Origin: Acidobacteriota bacterium
Lineage (GTDB): Bacteria > Acidobacteriota > Terriglobia > UBA7540
Length of the DNA: 64,000 nt
Assembly (NCBI GenBank): GCA_021787735.1
Contig: JAJYLL010000005.1
Coordinates: forward strand, 26,832-90,831
Direction of reading: 5' to 3'
Shown here: piece by piece, positions 28,147-36,580 of the stretch
How positions within the stretch are numbered: position 1 is the first letter of the stretch
Layout: each line of letters begins with the position of its first letter
The notes under the pieces: model-generated
What the model was told of the DNA's origin: nothing
Database searches by the model: none
The model's input: only the letters and a program-made list of their open reading frames with translations
Program-made: the position numbers and the translations under genes

Positions 28147-29454
28147 ATGAAATTACTCTTCCTGGTATCTATGGCCGCTTTCTCAATGCAGGCCATTGCG
28201 GCTCCCAAAGGGAAGGCCGCCAACTACTGCATTGCTCCCAGCTACTTCGGAATATGTGATCCATACGTACCGGGCACCATCGGCAACCCGATCAGCAAGA
28301 AAGGCTTCATTGTCTATACAACCTGGCCGGGAGGCCCGGCTGAGAAAGCCGGCATCTGCGCGGGCGACATAATTGTTGGATTCAACGGAATTTCTGCCTC
28401 TACTCTGGATAGCGACCAGATTCTGAGGCAAATGGTATCCAGTTCGCCCAGCCCCGTAACTCTCACCGTTCAGCGGGGCAAAGAAAAAAAGCAGGTCAGG
28501 CTTGACCGTGCAAAAGAAACCACACTCATTAGTCTCAGCAAGCAGAAGTACACGATGTTCAGAGGTTTTAATTCGGGGCTGGTTATGGTGCCCGAAGACG
28601 AAAGACAGGACGAAATCAAGGCACTGGAAGCTTACGAGAAGCGGCTTGCCCGTCACTACGGTTACAAAGTGGTGGAAGGAATCTACCCAGTCCCAAAAGC
28701 AACCCGGAAGAAATCCATCAGAGAACTTCGCGAACTGCGGTCGGAGAGGGGCAGGTCAAAGATCGCATTGGGGGGCCAGCTCGGTGGATTCAAGTACTCG
28801 ACCGGGGCTGATTTTATGGTGTTGAAAGATCCTGCACAAATGCTTATTACAATTGTGGAGCCCAATTCTCCTGCCTACCACGCGGGGCTGCTGCCAGGAG
28901 ATCAGGTACTCGAAATCAATAGCGACGCACTATCCGGGCTGGGACCGAGTCAGTTGAGAACACTGTTGAAAAAACTGGAGGCCCCGCGCCTCATCACCCT
29001 AAAGGTGAAACATGGCAATTCTGCGAAGAACGTTAAGGTCATGCCAGAGGATTCGAAAACGGTCGTTCAGTCCGATCCTACGTGGCCGCTTCCGAACTAC
29101 TCAACCAGGCCACCCAGCATAGCCTACTTCGTTGGCGCGCAAGTTCTGTTCGACGCCACGGATGGTCGCGCCATGGTGAGCCATGTGGATTACCCTTCGT
29201 CGGCTTTTGATGCGGGCCTGCGACCAGGCGACCTGGTGCTCAGCATTAACGGCACGCCAATCCGGCAGCTCAACAGCGCGCAGATCAGATCCCTTCTTTT
29301 GCCGACAGATCGGACACCTATAAAATTGCATGTGCAACGGTTAGGGAAGGAACTCAGTTTCAAGATTACTCCTGAAACACATGCTGAAGAACAGGCCAAG
29401 ATTGGAAGGAAGATGACCAAGCACGGGCCCGCCGCGGAAGGCTGCCCCGGTTAA
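28147..29454 (+). CDS. Secreted protein with three PDZ domains
   Basis: A 435-aa exported protein (signal MKLLFLVSMAAFSMQAIAA) with three PDZ modules and no protease domain. PDZ1 is near residues 50-125 (GGPAEKAGICAGDIIVGFNG), PDZ2 near 235-310 (NSPAYHAGLLPGDQVLEINSD) and PDZ3 near 335-420 (SSAFDAGLRPGDLVLSINGTPI). A charged helical linker lies between PDZ1 and PDZ2. It probably organises other envelope proteins by binding their C-termini. The ATG at 28147 is chosen for the signal peptide; an ATG 25 codons upstream (28072) also has an AAGG-like site, so the start is uncertain. A hairpin after the stop may terminate it. Confidence 0.78.
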   Translation: MKLLFLVSMAAFSMQAIAAPKGKAANYCIAPSYFGICDPYVPGTIGNPISKKGFIVYTTWPGGPAEKAGICAGDIIVGFNGISASTLDSDQILRQMVSSSPSPVTLTVQRGKEKKQVRLDRAKETTLISLSKQKYTMFRGFNSGLVMVPEDERQDEIKALEAYEKRLARHYGYKVVEGIYPVPKATRKKSIRELRELRSERGRSKIALGGQLGGFKYSTGADFMVLKDPAQMLITIVEPNSPAYHAGLLPGDQVLEINSDALSGLGPSQLRTLLKKLEAPRLITLKVKHGNSAKNVKVMPEDSKTVVQSDPTWPLPNYSTRPPSIAYFVGAQVLFDATDGRAMVSHVDYPSSAFDAGLRPGDLVLSINGTPIRQLNSAQIRSLLLPTDRTPIKLHVQRLGKELSFKITPETHAEEQAKIGRKMTKHGPAAEGCPG

Positions 29455-29465
29455 CCACGAACTGC

Positions 29466-29500
29466 AGGGCCATCGCACACCACGCGCTGCATGGCCCTTT
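29466..29500 (+). terminator. Likely intrinsic terminator of PDZ gene
   Basis: AGGGCCAT (29466-29473) pairs with ATGGCCCT (29491-29498), with a short TTT after the stem. It starts 12 bp past the stop codon. Confidence 0.5.
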
Positions 29501-29576
29501 GGATCTTGGGAATTCACGGGCGGGACACTCGCTACAAGCACGCATTGTTTTGGCCGCCCCGAGTGCGGCAAGCGAA

Positions 29577-29610
29577 CGGCCGGAAGGAGAGATCACGATC
29601 CTTCCGGCCG
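29577..29610. terminator. Perfect 12-bp stem hairpin between convergent genes
   Basis: CGGCCGGAAGGA and TCCTTCCGGCCG are fully complementary around a 10-base loop. It lies between the ends of the PDZ gene and the FecR-like gene, so it may end transcription from either side, although neither flank has a T run. Confidence 0.45.
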
Positions 29611-29649
29611 GCTTGGCGTGGTAAATCCGGTGTTGCAGGTAACGATCAA

Positions 29650-30483
29650 CTAGTCGTCGTCATCACCCCAACCCCCACCCCAGCCCCAACCCCCATCCCA
29701 GTCGTTCCATGCCCAGGGTCCGTTATAGGGACCGTAGTAGGGGCCAATGTAGCTTCCAAAGGAGGGTACGTAGGCATAAAATCCCCAGAACCGTGACCAG
29801 TACCAGCCGGGGCCGTACCAGCGGCCCGTTTGGGCCAATGACCGCTGAACACTTCTTGTGGCCCGGGATTGGTATTTATTTCTGGCTGCGTTCCAGCGGT
29901 AGAGTGAACTGGATTTGAAGACTCGTTTGTCCAGTTTACTCTCCTGGAGATCTCCGCGGGCCGCGACGTATAACTGGTGGTTCTTCTTGAGCCGGATTCG
30001 CGAGTCCCCCTGGTAAACCGATGCTTTGCCGCTAAGAACACTGATAGTCTTCACCTTTGCGTCAAAGCCGTAGATTCCTTTCTTATCGATTCTGGTTGTT
30101 GTGCCATCCATTATGATAGCCAGATCATGCCTGTAGCCCGCTTTGGCATCCAGAATCGCCCTGCCTCTGACCACTCTCACCTGGGTATTCTCGAGACTGC
30201 GGTTGAGCATCTGGACTTCAGAGTGATCACCTATTCGAAGGAACGAGCCCGGCGTTAACAACAGGCCCACCTTGCCGTATTGTGTCCTTATTGTTTGCCC
30301 AGCCCGAAGCACCTGCGGCCGCATCGGCCGTGGCAGCACGGGGCGTTCGTCCAGACTTACCTGCCCCTGAACGCTGTTAATTAAGCCAGGCCGGGGCATC
30401 CCGGTCGGCTCTGCTTTTGCGAAGGTGGCTCCTGCAACAATAAAGGCTACCACCCACCAGCCTCTTTTCCATAAAGTCATCAT
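29650..30483 (-). CDS. Secreted FecR-domain protein with Gly/Trp/Tyr-rich tail
   Basis: A 277-aa exported protein: signal peptide (WWVVAFIVAGATFAKA), a FecR-type beta domain (GLINSVQGQVSLDERPV...LLTPGSFLRIGDHSEVQM...VRVVRGRAILDAKA...VLSGKASVYQG), a short basic stretch, and a tail of about 55 residues made almost wholly of Gly, Trp, Tyr, Pro and Phe ending in four Asp. It has no membrane helix after the signal, so it is not a typical anti-sigma FecR. The tail may adhere to surfaces or carbohydrates. Initiation at 30483 is backed by a 10-base match to the 16S 3' end. The tail is encoded by a G-rich strand. Confidence 0.75.
   Translation of the reverse strand: MMTLWKRGWWVVAFIVAGATFAKAEPTGMPRPGLINSVQGQVSLDERPVLPRPMRPQVLRAGQTIRTQYGKVGLLLTPGSFLRIGDHSEVQMLNRSLENTQVRVVRGRAILDAKAGYRHDLAIIMDGTTTRIDKKGIYGFDAKVKTISVLSGKASVYQGDSRIRLKKNHQLYVAARGDLQESKLDKRVFKSSSLYRWNAARNKYQSRATRSVQRSLAQTGRWYGPGWYWSRFWGFYAYVPSFGSYIGPYYGPYNGPWAWNDWDGGWGWGGGWGDDDD
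29666..29699 (-). other. G-quadruplex-type tract in coding strand
   Basis: The minus strand carries at least five runs of three to five G separated by one to three bases, within the codons for the WDGGWGWGGGWG tail of the FecR-like gene, ending 14 bp before its stop. The density fits a G-quadruplex in DNA or in the mRNA. Confidence 0.6.
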
Positions 30484-30485
30484 TT

Positions 30486-30495
30486 GATCACCTCC
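30486..30495 (-). promoter_or_regulatory. Exceptionally strong ribosome binding site
   Basis: GGAGGTGATC on the minus strand matches ten bases of the usual anti-Shine-Dalgarno end of 16S rRNA, two bases before the first of two ATGs. It points to high translation of the FecR-like gene and fixes its start. Confidence 0.75.
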
Positions 30496-30692
30496 ACTAA
30501 GATTAGACGCTCGGAACGGGATCACAGTTCGCTTTTCATCAGCGATCCGCCTCGCGGCGGCGTCAGGGCAAACTCCGGGAGTCGCTAGAATGCCGCATTG
30601 TGTGGGTATATGCTTTTCATTCGCATCGTTTTAAGACGAATTTGTTGATTTCTAATACTTATCTCCCAATTTTTTGGGCTGAGGAGGCAGTT

Positions 30693-33086
30693 ATGCAATG
30701 CTCGCATGATCTTTCAGGACCCGGCGGTGGTCTGCAGACCCGGCTGTTGGCCATCCGGATGAATTTTGTTCTGGCCATTGCGCTGGCAATGGCCCTGACA
30801 GTTTTCTTACCGCCAGCAATCGCCGCTGCGGGTGGACAATCTTCGGGCAGTAGCGGTCCAGCAGCCAGCGTCGATCCCATCATCGGCACGGGCAAGGGGC
30901 CGGGCGGCAGTCAGAACCTGTTTCCGGGAGCAGCCATGCCCTTCGGCATGGTGCAACTGAGCCCCGACACGGAAAGCCACGGCTACGGATATCACTATTA
31001 CCAGCCCGACATCCAGGGCTTCAGCATGACGCACATGAGCGGACCGGGCTGCCCCAACGAAGGCGAAGTGTTTTTTGCGCCAACCACCGGACCCATTGAA
31101 ACCGCAACAAAAGCCTTTGAGTCGACTTACTCCCACAGCGAGGAGTCGGCCTCGCCGGGATATTACGAGGTGCAGTTGTCGCGCTGGGGCATCAAAACTG
31201 AACTGACCGCGACCGACCGCACGGGCGTCGCGCGATTCACTTTTCCGGTCGGGAAAGCCGCAAACGTGCTGGTCCCCGTCAGCCACACGCTGAATTACAC
31301 AACGGCGGCCGATATCCACGTGGCCGGCAATAATGAATTGACGGGCTACGTGGAGAACCACGTCTTCTGCGGCAACAGAGCAACCTACCGGGTCTATTTC
31401 GCCATGGAATTCAGCCAGCCGTTTGCTTCTTACGGGACTTGGACGGGCAGTACCCCTGGCGGACCGGGAACCGTTTCTGCCAACAGCCGGCAGGCCAAGC
31501 AGACAGAGCACGGCCAGTGGATCGGCGCTTATGCCACCTGGCCTTCCTCGTCAGCTTCGCAAACCATCACGGTGAAAATTGGAATTTCCTATGTGGACCT
31601 GAAGGGCGCGGAAAACAACCTGAAGAAAGAAGCCACACACAAGAGTTTTGACCAGGTACGGCAGGACGCGCTGGCGGCGTGGAACCGCGAACTAGGCATG
31701 ATTGACGCCATTGGAGGCACGGCGCGCAACCAGAAGGTGTTTTACACGGCGCTCTACCACAGCCTGCTGATGCCAAGCATCTTCAGCGACGCGGACGGCC
31801 GCTATCTCGGATTTGACGACAAGATTCATCGCGTGGCCAAAGGGCACCTGGTCTATTGCAACTATTCGGGATGGGATATCTATCGCAGCGAAATCCCGCT
31901 GCTGGCGCTGATTGAACCGAAGCGCATGGAGGACATGGCCGAATCCATCGTGCTGATGTACAAGCAGGGAGGCTGGATCGGGCGCTGGCCGCAGATCAAC
32001 CGCTACACCAATGTGATGGCGGGCAGTCCGCTGACCGTGGCGCTGGCCAACGCATGGCTCGACGGCCTGCACGGGTTTGACATCAAAACCGCATGGGAAG
32101 GGATGTACAAGGACGCAACCGAGGTTCCGCCGGCGGGCAAACCTTACGTCGGCGAAGAAGGGATGGAATGGATCAACAAGCTGCACTACGTGCCGAATGA
32201 CAAAATCAGCTACGGCTCCGTTTCGCAGATCCAGGAGGACTGCATTGCTTACGCGTCGCTCTATTATCTGGCTGTAAAACTGGGAAAGACCGCAGAAGCA
32301 AAGGAACTCTACCAGCGCGCGCTCTTCTACCGCAACGTGTTTGACCACGGGGATGGCTTCTTCCGCCCGCGCAACGCGGACGGGAAATGGGTGCCGGATT
32401 TCGATCCGGCAAGGGAGCGGCATCAGAAGGGGACGCCACCCACTGGATTTATTGAAGGCTCGGGCTGGCATTACCAGTGGCTGGCGCCGTCAGACATGGC
32501 GTGGCTGATCCATGCCGTGGGCAAAGATCGCTTCAACCAGCGGCTGAAGGAGTTTTTCAGCTATCCCAGACCGGGCTGGTACGGGCAGTACTACAACCCT
32601 TACAATGAAACCGATCTGGAGGCTCCCTTTGAATTCAACTTTTCCGGCGAGCCTTGGGAGACCCAGCGCGTGGTTCGCCGTATCCTGAATGAAAACTACA
32701 CAACAGCTTATGACGGCATTCCGGGCAACGATGATTGCGGCGAAATGTCTTCCTGGGCGGTGTTGACAATGATGGGGATTTATACCGTAGACCCGGCAAG
32801 CCTGGCCTACGAACTGGTCAGTCCGGTATTCAGCAGGGTCGTGATCCACCTGCACGCGCCCTATAAGGGGCAGACGTTCATCATCGAGGCGTCGCAGAAT
32901 CCCGAGGACAAACCCTACATCCAGAACGTCAAACTGAACGGCAACGATCGCAACCAGAGTTGGATCAATTTAGCCGACATCAGCGCCGGCGGAACGCTTC
33001 AGTTCAATCTGGGCACGCAACCGAATAAACACTGGGGATCGGCACCAGGTGAGGAACCGCCGTCAATAAGCGAGGCAAAACCCTGA
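30693..33086 (+). CDS. GH92 alpha-mannosidase (exported)
   Basis: A calcium-dependent exo-alpha-mannosidase of glycoside hydrolase family 92, trimming mannans or N-glycans. The 797-aa protein has an N-terminal hydrophobic export segment (MNFVLAIALAMALTVFLPPA) after a short leader. The family's beta-sandwich begins DPIIGTGKGPGGSQNLFPGAAMPFGMVQLSPDT. The catalytic (alpha/alpha)6 domain shows CNYSGWDIYRSEIP, EGSGWHYQW, YNETDLEAPFEFNFSGEPW and GIPGNDDCGEMSSW, the last holding the catalytic Asp residues. GAGGAGG 5 nt before ATG 30693 fixes the start. No mannan transport or other glycosidase gene is adjacent. A hairpin follows the stop. Confidence 0.95.
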   Translation: MQCSHDLSGPGGGLQTRLLAIRMNFVLAIALAMALTVFLPPAIAAAGGQSSGSSGPAASVDPIIGTGKGPGGSQNLFPGAAMPFGMVQLSPDTESHGYGYHYYQPDIQGFSMTHMSGPGCPNEGEVFFAPTTGPIETATKAFESTYSHSEESASPGYYEVQLSRWGIKTELTATDRTGVARFTFPVGKAANVLVPVSHTLNYTTAADIHVAGNNELTGYVENHVFCGNRATYRVYFAMEFSQPFASYGTWTGSTPGGPGTVSANSRQAKQTEHGQWIGAYATWPSSSASQTITVKIGISYVDLKGAENNLKKEATHKSFDQVRQDALAAWNRELGMIDAIGGTARNQKVFYTALYHSLLMPSIFSDADGRYLGFDDKIHRVAKGHLVYCNYSGWDIYRSEIPLLALIEPKRMEDMAESIVLMYKQGGWIGRWPQINRYTNVMAGSPLTVALANAWLDGLHGFDIKTAWEGMYKDATEVPPAGKPYVGEEGMEWINKLHYVPNDKISYGSVSQIQEDCIAYASLYYLAVKLGKTAEAKELYQRALFYRNVFDHGDGFFRPRNADGKWVPDFDPARERHQKGTPPTGFIEGSGWHYQWLAPSDMAWLIHAVGKDRFNQRLKEFFSYPRPGWYGQYYNPYNETDLEAPFEFNFSGEPWETQRVVRRILNENYTTAYDGIPGNDDCGEMSSWAVLTMMGIYTVDPASLAYELVSPVFSRVVIHLHAPYKGQTFIIEASQNPEDKPYIQNVKLNGNDRNQSWINLADISAGGTLQFNLGTQPNKHWGSAPGEEPPSISEAKP

Positions 33087-33120
33087 AAGTTAGCTTGTTC
33101 GGTATGGCCCTAGAAACGCG

Positions 33121-33155
33121 AGGGCGGGGCGACCAGTATCCCGACTGGCCGCCCT
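33121..33155 (+). terminator. Hairpin after GH92 gene, possible terminator
   Basis: AGGGCGG...CCGCCCT forms an outer stem and CCAGT...ACTGG an inner stem, with an asymmetric bulge between and a short TT after. It begins about 35 bp past the GH92 stop. Confidence 0.4.
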
Positions 33156-33329
33156 TCCCTGCCGTGTGGATGTGGGAAATTTCGCCCGCCTTTCAGTAAA
33201 ACTTACCTGAGGAAATTCCAACCTGCTCGCGAGAATAACTGTTTTTTCAATAGGTTCCCCCGACCGCGAAAATATGGCCAGGCACGTGCTTTCACTGTAG
33301 GGGGTAACCCTGTATAAAGGAGAAAAACA

Positions 33330-33917
33330 GTGAATCGTTTAACAAAAAACGTTCAAGCTCTGTTTCTTTGTCTGCTTCTGGTTCCCCTTTTCCTTGCCGG
33401 GAACCTCCAGGCCAGGAACAAGGTACTGGGTACAGTCAAGCTTGAGGCAGCCAACAAAGCCGCCAAAGACTCGGGCATCTGGGTTGACGGCCAGTACGTC
33501 GGTTACCTGAAAGAGCTGAAGGGGTCAAGAAAGATTATGCTCCTGCCTGGACTGCATAATATCGCAGCCCGGCAGGCCGGGTACGATGAATTCACACAAA
33601 CGATTCGGCTGGAGCCCGGCCAAAAAGAAGTTGTGACGGTCTTGATGAAAAAGAATCCCTACATCCGCTATGGCAACGAAACCGCACAATTGAAAATCGC
33701 AGGACGGCCGGAGCGGGCCGCGGTCTTTGTGGACAAGCAGTACGTCGGCCACGTCGACCAGTTCAACGGCCTCGGCCAAGGAATGTTGTTGACGCCAGGA
33801 AAGCATCACATCAGTGTCTCGATGCCGGGCTACCAGTCGTTTGAAACCGAAATCACTTTGCGCCCTCACCAGAAGCTGAAGATCAAGACCAACCTCATGC
33901 GGGATGCAAGGGGATAA
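33330..33917 (+). CDS. Secreted protein with two PEGA domains
   Basis: A 195-aa exported protein (signal ALFLCLLLVPLFLAGNLQA) with two PEGA-type beta modules. The first covers about residues 40-110 (DSGIWVDGQYVGYLKELKG...KIMLLPGLHNIAARQAGYDEF). The second covers about 122-192 (RAAVFVDKQYVGHVDQFNG...GMLLTPGKHHISVSMPGYQSF). The two align with each other over their length, so this is an internal duplication. PEGA domains are found in surface and envelope proteins. The start is GTG 33330 with AAGGAG 7-8 nt upstream. It stands alone between the GH92 gene and the alcohol dehydrogenase gene. Confidence 0.82.
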   Translation: MNRLTKNVQALFLCLLLVPLFLAGNLQARNKVLGTVKLEAANKAAKDSGIWVDGQYVGYLKELKGSRKIMLLPGLHNIAARQAGYDEFTQTIRLEPGQKEVVTVLMKKNPYIRYGNETAQLKIAGRPERAAVFVDKQYVGHVDQFNGLGQGMLLTPGKHHISVSMPGYQSFETEITLRPHQKLKIKTNLMRDARG

Positions 33918-34020
33918 GCGGCAACAAACTTTCCAAGGCCAAGCCTGAACCTGACGCTCGCCCGAATGCCGGCTCCATCCACTCCTATCTGCGATAGACT
34001 GTGGGCTGAAAGGAGCCGAA

Positions 34021-35031
34021 ATGAAAGCGTGTGTGCTGTACCAGACGGGAAAGATCGAAAACCATCCGCTTGTGCTGGCCGACGTGCCTGTGCCGGAGCC
34101 TGCAGACGACCAGTTGCTGGTGCGGGTATCCGCGTGCGGGGTTTGCCGTACCGACCTGCACGTGATTGAAGCCGAACTGCCGCAGCGCAAAATGCCGGTG
34201 GTCCCCGGCCACCAGGTGGTCGGCGTGGTAAAGAAAGTCGGCCGTGCGGTAACGCAATTCCGACCGGGTGACCGCGCCGGCATTGCCTGGCTACATTGCA
34301 CCTGCGGCAAGTGCGAATACTGCCGCAGCGGCAGGGAAAATCTTTGCGAGAGCGCGGACTTCACCGGCTACACCGTCGATGGCGGATATGCTGAATACGC
34401 GTTGGCGGCCGAACAGTTCACCTATCGCATTCCTGACGGTTTCCCGGACCAACAGGCCGCGCCACTGCTTTGCGCGGGCATCATCGGCTTTCGCTCGTTG
34501 CGGCTCTCGGGCATCCAGCGCGGAGGCCGGCTGGGGTTTTACGGATTCGGATCGGCGGCGCACGTGGCCATCCAGGTGGCACGATACTGGGACGTGAAGG
34601 TTTATGCCGCCACGCGTGACGAACGGCACCAGAAACTTGCCATGGAACTGGGGGCCGAGTGGACGGGAGGAACGCTGGCCGAGCCTCCGGTAAAGCTGGA
34701 CGCGGCGATCATTTTTGCCCCGGCTGGAGAAATTATTCCTGCGGCACTAAAGGCTTTGAAAAAGGGAGGAACACTGGCGCTGGCGGGAATCTACATGAGC
34801 CCCACGCCGCCGATTGACTACAACCTGCTCTACCACGAACGGGTGATTCGCAGCGTGGCCAACAACACGCGCCAGGACGGGGACGACTTTTTGCGCATCG
34901 CTGCCGAAATACCGATCAGAACTCAGGTGGAGATTTATCCGATGAGCGACGCGAATCGCGCTCTTGACAGCCTCAAGAATGACGCGATCCGCGGCTCAGC
35001 GGTCCTGCAGGTGAACACGGCGCAGGTGTAA
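34021..35031 (+). CDS. Zinc-dependent alcohol dehydrogenase (MDR)
   Basis: A 336-aa medium-chain alcohol dehydrogenase. The catalytic region has [11 protein letters not shown] (C39 or C42) and VPGHQVVG, with Gln in place of the usual Glu after H64. The structural zinc site is C95, C98, C101 and C109. The cofactor region reads [19 protein letters not shown], so the classical GxGxxG is altered to GFGSAA, as seen in the AdhA-like branch. Substrate is unknown, probably short alcohols or aldehydes. AAGGAG lies 7 nt before the ATG. No aldehyde dehydrogenase gene is adjacent. Confidence 0.9.
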   Translation: MKACVLYQTGKIENHPLVLADVPVPEPADDQLLVRVSACGVCRTDLHVIEAELPQRKMPVVPGHQVVGVVKKVGRAVTQFRPGDRAGIAWLHCTCGKCEYCRSGRENLCESADFTGYTVDGGYAEYALAAEQFTYRIPDGFPDQQAAPLLCAGIIGFRSLRLSGIQRGGRLGFYGFGSAAHVAIQVARYWDVKVYAATRDERHQKLAMELGAEWTGGTLAEPPVKLDAAIIFAPAGEIIPAALKALKKGGTLALAGIYMSPTPPIDYNLLYHERVIRSVANNTRQDGDDFLRIAAEIPIRTQVEIYPMSDANRALDSLKNDAIRGSAVLQVNTAQV

Positions 35032-35553
35032 AGAAACGGTAAGAATCCTTATGGAGCGTCGCTGCGGTAATTTCGGCACTAACCCTGACCTTTTCTGCTA
35101 TTCCAGTTCCTCGACAGCAATAAGGAACCAGCGAAACAGGCTCTCACGAAAAGGGGTCACCTGATAGGTCAGTCGGCAAAGAACCTCTCTGTTCCGTTCG
35201 CGGCGATAAACCCTGGCCTCAACAGTCTCCGTTCTCGGGTTCATAAGAACGCCCCGTTACCGGGTTTCGGGGAGCGAGTTGCTGGTCAGGCAGTGGAACT
35301 TCAGGACCGATCCCAAAGTACCCGCCCCCCGAATTCAGGGTCCGGCATTTATGTGTGCAATCCGTAAGCCAAAGCTACGGCAATAAGCGCATCTACCTGA
35401 ATCCAAGCCTTTTAAGCATTAAGTTGACTACTGACTCAACAGTAATATGGTACACATAGGGTTCCCAAATGCTTACACTTGTGTTTTCGCCGATGCACAA
35501 ACGGAGTCACTCTTTGTCGAGACCCGGCTCTCCGAGTACGAAACCGAGAGTTG
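35032..35553. other. Intergenic region, one possible short gene
   Basis: About 520 bp between the alcohol dehydrogenase gene and the dodecin gene end. A 48-codon frame on minus (35098-35244) is the only coding candidate. A near-dyad TTGACTACTGACTCAA lies near 35423, with no convincing -10 partner. No RNA gene recognised. Confidence 0.4.
35098..35244 (-). CDS. Possible 48-aa peptide, unknown
   Basis: A short frame from ATG 35244 to TAG 35098: charged N-terminal half (MNPRTETVEARVYRRERNRE), then an aromatic amphipathic end (PFRESLFRWFLIAVEELE). GGGG lies 7 nt upstream. The codon choice and amphipathic helix look protein-like, but length alone cannot exclude chance. Confidence 0.3.
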   Translation of the reverse strand: MNPRTETVEARVYRRERNREVLCRLTYQVTPFRESLFRWFLIAVEELE

Positions 35554-35760
35554 CTAACGTTCAAGCTTGAAGCCGATTTTGACCTTTACCTGAAATTCTT
35601 CGATCTTGCCTTCCCGGATTTTGGCGCTTTCTCCCACAACTTCAAGCCAGTCCATGTGGCGGACGGTCTTGGCGGCTTCAGCTACAGCGGCTCTTGCAGC
35701 TTCAGCAAAACTGACAGGTGAGGTGCCAACCAACTCGGTGATTTTGTAAACGCCTGACAT
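35554..35760 (-). CDS. Dodecin (flavin-binding storage protein)
   Basis: A 68-aa dodecin, which assembles into hollow dodecamers that bind flavin pairs and buffer free FMN/FAD or riboflavin. The fold is recognisable from MSGVYKITELVGTSPVSFAEA, the helix AARAAVAEAAKTVRHMDWLEV with the flavin-stacking Trp (W38), and the strand KIEEFQVKVKIGFKLE with the flavin-contacting Gln (Q57). AAGGAG lies about 9 nt before the ATG at 35760. Upstream continuation of the frame is not protein-like. Confidence 0.93.
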   Translation of the reverse strand: MSGVYKITELVGTSPVSFAEAARAAVAEAAKTVRHMDWLEVVGESAKIREGKIEEFQVKVKIGFKLER

Positions 35761-36175
35761 GTTCAAGGTCTCCTTTCGAAGTGAGGTGAGCGAGTGCCGG
35801 AATTTGAATGCAGGATTTCGCCCAGCACAAAAGTATACACCCGTGGGTAGCAGCTCATGCCTTTGCCGGGTAGCGGCATCCTGTTTTTGCATCGTGGCCG
35901 CCCAGCCGCAACAGATCGGCGACTTGGCGAGATGAACCCGCTGCTGCAAATCCAGATAAGGATACGACCCGCCCGAGTGGCCGGTAGCGTTGTGTGCGCA
36001 TCTCAGTCTATGATGGTTCGGTCGTCAGCAAAGGACGTGGCATGCGGCTGAGTGAGCTTTACTCCTTGCCTTCAAGAGGGCCTTGTTTTTGGGTTTGTGC
36101 CTTGGACCGCGAGGCGAAAATCGCCCGAAGGCGGCGGCCGGTCGTCGGCGGGGCTGATAGAATAGAAACTCTCTC
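35761..36175. other. Divergent intergenic region between dodecin and Nudix genes
   Basis: About 415 bp expected to contain both promoters. A likely -10 TAGAAT for the Nudix gene is at 36158-36163. Nothing else was recognised. Confidence 0.45.
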
Positions 36176-36580
36176 ATGAGCGAATCAAAACCGATTCTGG
36201 TAACGGCGGGAATCATTATTCGAGGGCAGGAAATCCTGATTTGCCAGCGACACCGGTCCGATCCGTACGGGTTGCAATGGGAATTCCCGGGTGGCAAAGT
36301 CAAGGACGGCGAAGCGCTGGAGACAGCAATACGGCGAGAGTTGCGCGAAGAACTGGGAATTGAGGCAACAATCGGCGAGGAAGTTTACCGCCTGCGGCAT
36401 CGTTATCCTGACCGTTATGTCGAGGTCATCTTTTTCCGCGTGGACTCCTACCAGGGCAGTGTTGTCAACAGGGTGTTCGAATCGATTGAATGGGTCCTGC
36501 GCCAGGACCTGGCAGGATACAATTTTCTTGAGGCCGACCGGGAACTGGTTGGGCGGATCTCGGAAGGAGCCATTGTTTGA
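36176..36580 (+). CDS. Nudix hydrolase, MutT-like
   Basis: A 134-aa (deoxy)nucleoside triphosphate pyrophosphohydrolase of the MutT-like type, probably clearing oxidised or other nucleotides from the pool. The full Nudix box is GGKVKDGEALETAIRRELREELGI at about residues 41-64, with the REELG core metal ligands. QRHRSDPYGLQWEFPGG upstream is as in MutT. The substrate is inferred. There is no Shine-Dalgarno, and TAGAAT ends 12 bases before the ATG, so the leader is very short. The stop overlaps the start of the WD40 gene. Confidence 0.9.
   Translation: MSESKPILVTAGIIIRGQEILICQRHRSDPYGLQWEFPGGKVKDGEALETAIRRELREELGIEATIGEEVYRLRHRYPDRYVEVIFFRVDSYQGSVVNRVFESIEWVLRQDLAGYNFLEADRELVGRISEGAIV

Noticed and set aside
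29641-29918. Pro/Thr-rich plus-strand frames over the C-rich tract
   Set aside because: They are antisense readings of the Gly/Trp tail of the FecR-like gene.
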